Shown: piece after piece, positions 18,173-22,877 of the stretch
How the letters are laid out: the number at the start of each line of letters is the position of its first letter
How positions within the stretch are numbered: the stretch's first letter is position 1
Assembly (NCBI GenBank): GCA_009869945.1
Contig: WIXG01000762.1
Coordinates: 1-22,877 of the forward strand
Direction of reading: 5' to 3'
Source: Mesaphorura yosii
Lineage: Eukaryota > Arthropoda > Collembola > Poduromorpha > Tullbergiidae
Length of the DNA: 22,877 nucleotides
Made by a program: the position numbers and the translations under genes
The notes under the pieces: model-generated
What the model was told of the DNA's origin: nothing
The model's database searches: none
What the model saw: only the letters and a program-made list of their open reading frames with translations

Positions 18173-18867
18173 CCAAACCCGCGACGAATCCATACGTGTG
18201 CAGGAGAGCAATTAATTAATTAAAGGGTCATGTGCACCAAATGATCGCACATTCGCCAGCTCCGCGAGAAATGAATGAATAGAATTTTAGAATTATGTAA
18301 TGCGAGACGTAAACCTGAAAGGTCAAGAGCTATGCAATGAACAGTAGGCCGTGTTCATCGGCTGGCGTAACATCCGCCCGCCCAGATGTACAATGGGTCA
18401 CGGGGCATTACTGGACGAACCGAGTCAAGTAATAGTTTGTTGACAGGAAGCAGGCTGAAGTCATCTTCTTTCATCTGATCCATGAAAATCTAGCCTTAAT
18501 GCTTTTGCATTGATGCGAGTACGAAGCAAACACTTCAAACATGTCCCGAAACTAAAGCCGGGTTGATGTAATCCAACCAGTAAATTCTTTTGACGGAAGT
18601 TGGAAATTGAAAAGTACTAATTGATGACGTTGCAATTCGCAGAGTTCGATCACTTTGTTGTGTTTAATAATAGGAATTTAATTATATTTTCGTGGGGGGG
18701 GGCGGGATTCCGGCGCTCCTGCCACAGACGCCATCTACTACATACATTTGCTATGACGACTTGCGAGATAGAAAATAGGAATGAGTCTGCAATTAACAAA
18801 TCTTGTCAAAAATATTTAAATTCAAGATTACAATTCTTTGTGCACATAATTACTTTGATTTTGCAAA
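18173..18867. other. AT-rich spacer between the secreted-protein gene and the ionotropic receptor
   Basis: No gene recognised. It contains a short ATTA repeat at 18211-18222 and a run of nine G at 18694-18702. No clear AATAAA for the receptor gene was found on the minus strand; ATTAAA at 18667-18662 is a possible weak signal. Confidence 0.5.
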
Positions 18868-19998
18868 CTAACAGCGTAGGCTTCTTCTCATGCGATTCAA
18901 TCGTGTGAGAGATGTGCGAATAAAATTTGCGAATCGATAGAGACTGTGGATGCAAGCGCGCAAATTAAATATTTCCTGGATGAAAGCGGCCACCGCGCTC
19001 GCGAGGAGCACGCCGTACACAGTGAGTGGAATGCGGAACAGTGACATTGAAAGTTTCTCGGGCTCAGGTGGTGGTGGCGAAAGACTAAAAATGACTGGTG
19101 CAATCACTCCACCCCCAACGGTGCTGTGAGCGTCCGATTCTTGCAAAAACCATCGCGCAAAATACCGCACATGGATGTTGTTGTACATGTCCGTAATGAG
19201 TTGCCAGCGGTCGCTGAGGCCAGACTCAATAAACCCCGAGCGAAATGCCCGGTGTATAAGTCGCCCGATGTAATCGTTCCAAAAGTTTACTACGATTACA
19301 TTCACAAATGGTGGGGCGGCAGCGGTGTGGACAACAAGCTTCTCAGGTTTGACAGCTTGAGTGACAACTTGCAGGTAATACCGCCAATTGTAGCCAGCAA
19401 TCAGAGCAAAGTTGGAAGGAATGACTTGCTTCCCGAAACGGGTCGTTCGCACGGGCTTGGATTCAATCATTGATTGGCGAAACCGTAGAAAGTCATGCTT
19501 CACGCTCAGGTACATCTCCTCTGGCGGCCTGACATACTTCATCGCCTGAAGGAGCCGAAATGAGGTACTCTGGCTCTGCGAATCGAATTTATCCCCGGCC
19601 CACGTGGTTGGAATGACGGGAGCGTTCACCAACTTGCCTTCGATAAGAATTACATATTCTGAAAATGAATAGATTGCGGTTTCATTCTGAGCCAGCTCCT
19701 CCACCGTTCTCGGGTGATTCGGAATGATTTGTTTGGCCATGAGGGAAGTCATTATCCCGCTGTATCCATTCGAGATGATAATCGTGACGAAGAGCCAGAC
19801 ACAGAGCACAGGCACAAACGTACGCTTGACCCGATTACTAATTTGAATGCCCTGGCCTAACAATACACCGAATACGGGGATGGCATTGAGCAAAATTTCT
19901 CGCGGATTGAAAACTGATGCATTTTGTAAGCCACAACGTACTAGAGTGATGCTGGCAACAGAGATCAAGGTCCAAAGCCACGTGGCGCCGTCCATTGA
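18868..19998 (-). CDS. Ionotropic receptor (iGluR-related), membrane-domain exon, 5' part missing
   Basis: The frame encodes about 375 residues. TM1 is at about 4-20 (WLWTLISVASITLV), a pore-like helix at 34-50, TM2 at 60-80 followed by YSGIMTSLMAKQIIP and TVEEL, then a second ligand-lobe region, and TM3 at about 323-343 near the C-terminus. The TM1-pore-TM2-S2-TM3 order and the TVEEL motif are typical of arthropod ionotropic receptors used in chemosensing. The N-terminal S1 half is absent. A pyrimidine-rich stretch ending TATAAAG gives a plausible acceptor at 20000-19999, so this is probably a last exon. Immediately upstream is transposon coding sequence, so the 5' exons are either beyond it or lost. 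The frame itself is intact. Confidence 0.75.
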   Translation of the reverse strand, partial: SMDGATWLWTLISVASITLVRCGLQNASVFNPREILLNAIPVFGVLLGQGIQISNRVKRTFVPVLCVWLFVTIIISNGYSGIMTSLMAKQIIPNHPRTVEELAQNETAIYSFSEYVILIEGKLVNAPVIPTTWAGDKFDSQSQSTSFRLLQAMKYVRPPEEMYLSVKHDFLRFRQSMIESKPVRTTRFGKQVIPSNFALIAGYNWRYYLQVVTQAVKPEKLVVHTAAAPPFVNVIVVNFWNDYIGRLIHRAFRSGFIESGLSDRWQLITDMYNNIHVRYFARWFLQESDAHSTVGGGVIAPVIFSLSPPPPEPEKLSMSLFRIPLTVYGVLLASAVAAFIQEIFNLRACIHSLYRFANFIRTSLTRLNRMRRSLRC

Positions 19999-20000
19999 CT

Positions 20001-20594
20001 TTATATAGAGACAATGAAAGGCGTAGAATCGATAGCTTGATCAAGAATAGCTAAAATCGGCCAAAATTGATCGTTACCACTTTTACTTATGGGTATCCCG
20101 TCAATCCCTACAGTTAAAGATATAGTGTTTGAAGACAGAACATTTTTTAAACCTGATTGAATCCGCTTGATTAAGCTGTTCTTAATTCCAAAATGATAAT
20201 ATAAACCACCCGCAACTTCAACTAACTCGCTTACTTTTGGAGTTTTCAAAAGTGTTCTCGGGTCGCTTGGTAAATCGATATCTGGCAGTTGCTGGTCAAG
20301 GATTCCTAAAAGTTGTTTTAGAGCCGAGTGGGTAATGTTATTAGACATTGCCCAGGTACACAACCTGCCCCTAAACGTTACTTCACTAAAAATGTTTGGG
20401 ATTGGGTCAGGAATATTGACTTCAGCTTGAGGGCTTAATCTTGGAGCGGGATATCCTAGCTCTTCGTTCTGGCTATCTGTGCAATGCGTATTTTCTAACT
20501 CTAATTCTAAACTACTACATTTTCGTATTTTCTGGAGGGACTGCTCAACAGCGTTTCGAATCCGTCTTCGCTTTGTAGATCTAGGCATGTTCAT
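20001..20594 (-). CDS. Transposon protein (transposase-type N-terminal region), truncated
   Basis: 197 codons from ATG 20594. A basic start (RSTKRRRIRNAV) precedes a CTWAMSNNITHSALKQLLGI motif (about 79-98), LPSDPRTLLKTP (108-119), GGLYYHFGI (129-137) and GIDGIPISKS then FWPIL (163-181). This combination is familiar from unnamed transposase-like proteins repeated in arthropod and cnidarian genomes; I recall it by pattern only. Homologues continue well beyond the PF-x-x-x-I position, but here a TAA follows at once and ionotropic receptor sequence begins, so the copy is cut off at its 3' end. Its ATG overlaps the end of the upstream transposon frame by 14 nt. Confidence 0.6.
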   Translation of the reverse strand: MNMPRSTKRRRIRNAVEQSLQKIRKCSSLELELENTHCTDSQNEELGYPAPRLSPQAEVNIPDPIPNIFSEVTFRGRLCTWAMSNNITHSALKQLLGILDQQLPDIDLPSDPRTLLKTPKVSELVEVAGGLYYHFGIKNSLIKRIQSGLKNVLSSNTISLTVGIDGIPISKSGNDQFWPILAILDQAIDSTPFIVSI

Positions 20595-21917
20595 CTTGAG
20601 GTGTTGGTTGCTTCGCAGCTTTTCGGATTATTCTACCACCATTGCGGTCTTCCACATTCCGAAACCAACTTCCAATTGCAGAGTTTACATCATTTTCTGT
20701 CAGTTGTGAACCAATAACAGTTGATGTCACGCTTTCTGAACACAAGAAGAATGCATGAAACTTGATAAAATTACTTCTGCTAAATAGGCATATTAATATG
20801 GTAACATACCAACAGCTAATTTCCGAATCTTGGTGTCCTTGATGCCGATCTTCCCACTTTGCTGGGTAAATCGAACTTTTTGAGCCAATGAATGATGAAA
20901 TAATTTATTCAGAATGTTGTAAATTGTCTTATTCGCCGTTGAGCCTCCAGTTTTAGATAATACTGCAGCCTGGAATTTATAGAACGATAGTGCAACTCCA
21001 CACAATTTCACATAAGGCTGCTCCTCGAGCTCGAATCCTACTTACCAATGTGTTGTAGTTACGTCCTTCTGCGAGCCAAGCATCCAATCCTGACAACTCC
21101 TCTTCAGTTGATAAAGGTAACACTGGAAGGTTGACGGAATCTTGCATGCCCGAACCACTCAGGCCTCCATGTTTGCTTAGCTCAGCTATTGTCTTATTAG
21201 CGCACTGCGTTAGCTCACTCACGTCGTGCTGAAGGCGTTCAATTTTCTCCAGGACAATCTCCTGGAACTCTGGAAGTTTCGGGTATTGCGTTAAGCTTTT
21301 GGCCTGAAGCAGTTGACATGAACATGAAATAGGAAAACCCTTACGTCTTTGTTCGTTAAGAATAACTTGTACGTTTGGACCAGGAACAGTAACAAGTTCA
21401 AGTGGGCTGCTTGGCAGGGCTCCAACAGCAATATCTTCAATTACTGTAATCAGTTTAATGCGGAGCAAGTTTTAGAGCATTTCAGGGAATATTGCGACCT
21501 TTGTATTTTGATGCCCGTTTTCTTTTCCTGGTACCCGCCGATGTTCCTGTGTCCGTCGACTCCGAATCAGATGTCTGTGTAGCCAGCAGTGCCTCCTTTC
21601 TTGCTTTTTCGTAAGAGCCTAGATTGGAAGTTGCAATTTTATAGTTCCTGCTCCATTGCAGAGCAAAGTTTGAAATAATGCTGCCAAACTTACCAGAGGT
21701 TTTAAGCACACGAACGTCAAACAGTGTCCAATCGCTTTGAGGAACTGAATTCCCAGATTTCAACAAGCTTGAAAGCTTAGCTGTGGTGGCATTTGACCAC
21801 TTACATTTGACACTTTGACCCGCTTGCAGTCAGCCAAGACGTTGGAACCGCTTCCACTGACTCTACGTCGTTGTTTGCACTCGCTTTAAACTCAACAATT
21901 GAATATTTCTTTGCCAT
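20581..21917 (-). pseudogene. Transposon-associated DUF4806-type protein gene, five segments, one frameshift
   Basis: Starts at ATG 21917 with KKYSIVEF and VEAVPTSWL, the usual N-terminus of this family. Inferred segments: 21917-21499 (with a one-base shift at the GGG run 21821-21819, after which the frame reads VKCKWSNAT), 21443-21046, 20969-20810 and 20735-20581. Introns of 76 and 74 nt have good GTAAGT or GTATGT donors; the one at 21498-21444 has a weak donor. The DUF4806 core spans the third and fourth pieces: LPLSTEEELSGLDAWL, then GGSTANKTIYNILNKLF and GIKDTKIRKLAV. The C-terminus has IGSWFRNVEDRNGGR, also typical. The function of the family is unknown; it travels with the transposase-type protein. 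The shift suggests decay, unless it is a micro-intron or a sequencing error. Confidence 0.65.
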
Positions 21918-21990
21918 TGCACTACCATTTGCACGATTTCCAGAAATGCTGGATTTTTTATGTTCTGGACTGGGCGAGGTCAAATGTAAA

Positions 21991-22440
21991 CATTTAAATT
22001 ACAGAGGAAGCGGAGCTGGACTGAATTCAAGCGTAGTCAAAAACTGAATGCTCCTTGGTGAGAGGAAACAAAGAGAAGGGCTGTTAGGGAGCCAATGCAT
22101 TACGCGCTATTCGAAATGGCAACAAAGACCACTTGTCGCGTAGATTGCCATGAGCGAAACAACACTGGCAGAGCGTTGGTCTGCCACTTAATACCAGTAC
22201 AGGCACGAGCGCAATTATTTATATCGCACCGGCACCGTACCAATACTGGTAAAGAGGAGCTGGGCTTGCGATGGCACAAGAACCTTTCCCAATGAGGTTA
22301 TATTGCCGGCTTGCTACTGGGGATGCCAGTACTGGAAACCTGAGAATCATCGGCACTCCACCATTGTTTCGGTGGTGGGCCGCTATAGTTTTTTCAGAAG
22401 ATTTGCCTGCCAACAGTACGCCAGCATGCCAGCATTTCAC
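21991..22440. other. Spacer with scattered CCAGTA motifs; no gene recognised
   Basis: The motif ccagta or its complement occurs several times, including a perfect 10-bp palindrome ccagtactgg at 22326-22335 and an imperfect one near 22237-22250. This may be the remnant of a repeat family. A 100-codon plus frame at 22271-22573 has no recognisable feature. Confidence 0.3.
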
Positions 22441-22526
22441 CAACATGAAATCGACGCTTGAATGCTTGTTGGGTGGCTGCGGAGGCTACAACGGCCTCAG
22501 CCTCCGGGGGCCGTGCTTCAGTGCCC

Positions 22527-22877
22527 ATGCGGGTGGTCCTGAAGGAGTACAATTATGCGAAGCGAGTCGTTGACCGGATTAATTCGACCGTCGGTGCACT
22601 GCTTGTCGGGAGTCTGACGGAGAAGATGCTCTACTGCACGACGTACGTCGTAGAGTTGGCGAGCACGAGCGACTGGCTCCTCACAGCGCGCTATCTCTTC
22701 TTTGGTACCACTGTACTCAGCGTTCTCTTCATCTCGGCGGCGGCGGCTCAGCGACTCAGCACGGAACTCACAAGGAGAGTACACGGCTCGTCCCATATCA
22801 AATTCGGTCCAAAATTTTTGTGGCGATTACCCATGCCCCCAAACCTCCAAAAGTGGTCTCAGCTCGAGCAACGCCCA
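22527..22877 (+). CDS. Gustatory-receptor-like chemoreceptor fragment, runs off the window end
   Basis: An open frame of 117 codons from ATG 22527 with no stop before the end. It may start as an exon at the acceptor TTCAG|TG just upstream (22520/22521). It reads EYNYAKRVVDRINSTVGALL, then MLYCTTYVVEL, a hydrophobic helix (YLFFGTTVLSVLFISAAAA) and a basic segment. The spacing of I-N-x-x-x-G, aromatic/hydrophobic helices and the A-x-x-A end resembles the TM5-TM6 region of arthropod gustatory receptors. The final 36 codons lie in the inverted repeat shared with the left end. The family label is pattern-based and other multi-pass proteins are possible. Confidence 0.4.
   Translation, partial: MRVVLKEYNYAKRVVDRINSTVGALLVGSLTEKMLYCTTYVVELASTSDWLLTARYLFFGTTVLSVLFISAAAAQRLSTELTRRVHGSSHIKFGPKFLWRLPMPPNLQKWSQLEQRP
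22770..22877 (-). repeat. Terminal inverted repeat, right copy (108 bp)
   Basis: Perfect inverted match of 13-120, ending exactly at the last base of the window. It lies inside the chemoreceptor-like open frame. Whether identity continues outward cannot be seen here. Confidence 0.97.

Larger units (their letters stand above)
20001..21990 (-). mobile_element. Decayed DNA-transposon fragment (DUF4806 protein plus transposase-type protein)
   Basis: The two preceding coding regions form a unit on one strand in the order usual for these arthropod elements. The downstream end is abrupt at about 20001, next to ionotropic receptor sequence. No terminal inverted repeat or target duplication for this element could be identified, so the limits are those of the coding sequence only. 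Confidence 0.6.

Noticed and set aside
18694..18702. Run of nine G followed by CGGG as a G-quadruplex or regulatory site
   Set aside because: A single G run without three further spaced runs does not make a standard quadruplex motif, and it is not placed at a gene start.
22326..22335. Palindrome ccagtactgg as an operator or transposon end
   Set aside because: A 10-bp palindrome is expected by chance in this length, and no target duplication or paired terminus was found.
13..22877. The window as a Polinton/Maverick or similar giant transposon
   Set aside because: Size and terminal repeats would fit, but no protein-primed DNA polymerase, integrase, packaging ATPase or capsid gene was seen. 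The repeats are also coding-like.
1..22877. tRNA, rRNA genes and CRISPR arrays
   Set aside because: No cloverleaf with a TTC-arm consensus, no rRNA-like sequence and no regularly spaced repeats were found; the only tandem arrays are in-frame coding repeats.

Overview
The window looks like animal nuclear DNA, most likely from an arthropod. Several short GT-AG introns (about 55-85 nt) can be read directly, and there are fragments of an ionotropic receptor, a tyrosine kinase and a probable chemoreceptor, plus proteins of a transposon type common in arthropod genomes. From general memory, unverified here, SecA-like genes are annotated in springtail (Collembola) genomes, so a springtail is my best guess.

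Layout. Positions 1420-15570 (minus strand) are one uninterrupted 4,716-codon frame. It encodes a giant protein with an unmistakable bacterial-type SecA ATPase motor in its middle (about residues 2555-3120). Around it lie about 2,500 residues of mostly helical sequence, a 23-residue acidic tandem repeat, a TPR-like stretch, two glycine/alanine-rich hydrophobic segments and a C-terminal His/Cys motif region. The gene has no intron, is visibly GC-richer than its flanks, and carries eukaryotic signals (A at -3 of the start, AATAAA 95 bp after the stop).

Right of it, 16.9-22 kb is a patchwork of broken genes: a possible DEG/ENaC channel exon (+), the C-terminal part of a frameshifted tyrosine kinase (-), the first exon of a secreted, possibly C-type-lectin-like gene (-) with a TATA/Inr promoter, the membrane half of an ionotropic receptor (-), and a decayed transposon (-) with a DUF4806-type protein and a truncated transposase-type protein whose frames overlap by 14 nt.

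The two ends of the window are a perfect 108-bp inverted repeat (13-120 and 22770-22877). The repeat is coding-like: at the right end it continues an open frame of 117 codons that resembles an insect-type gustatory receptor and runs off the end.

The genes do not form an obvious pathway. The striking contrast is a 14-kb frame kept perfectly open among neighbours that are truncated, frameshifted or fused.
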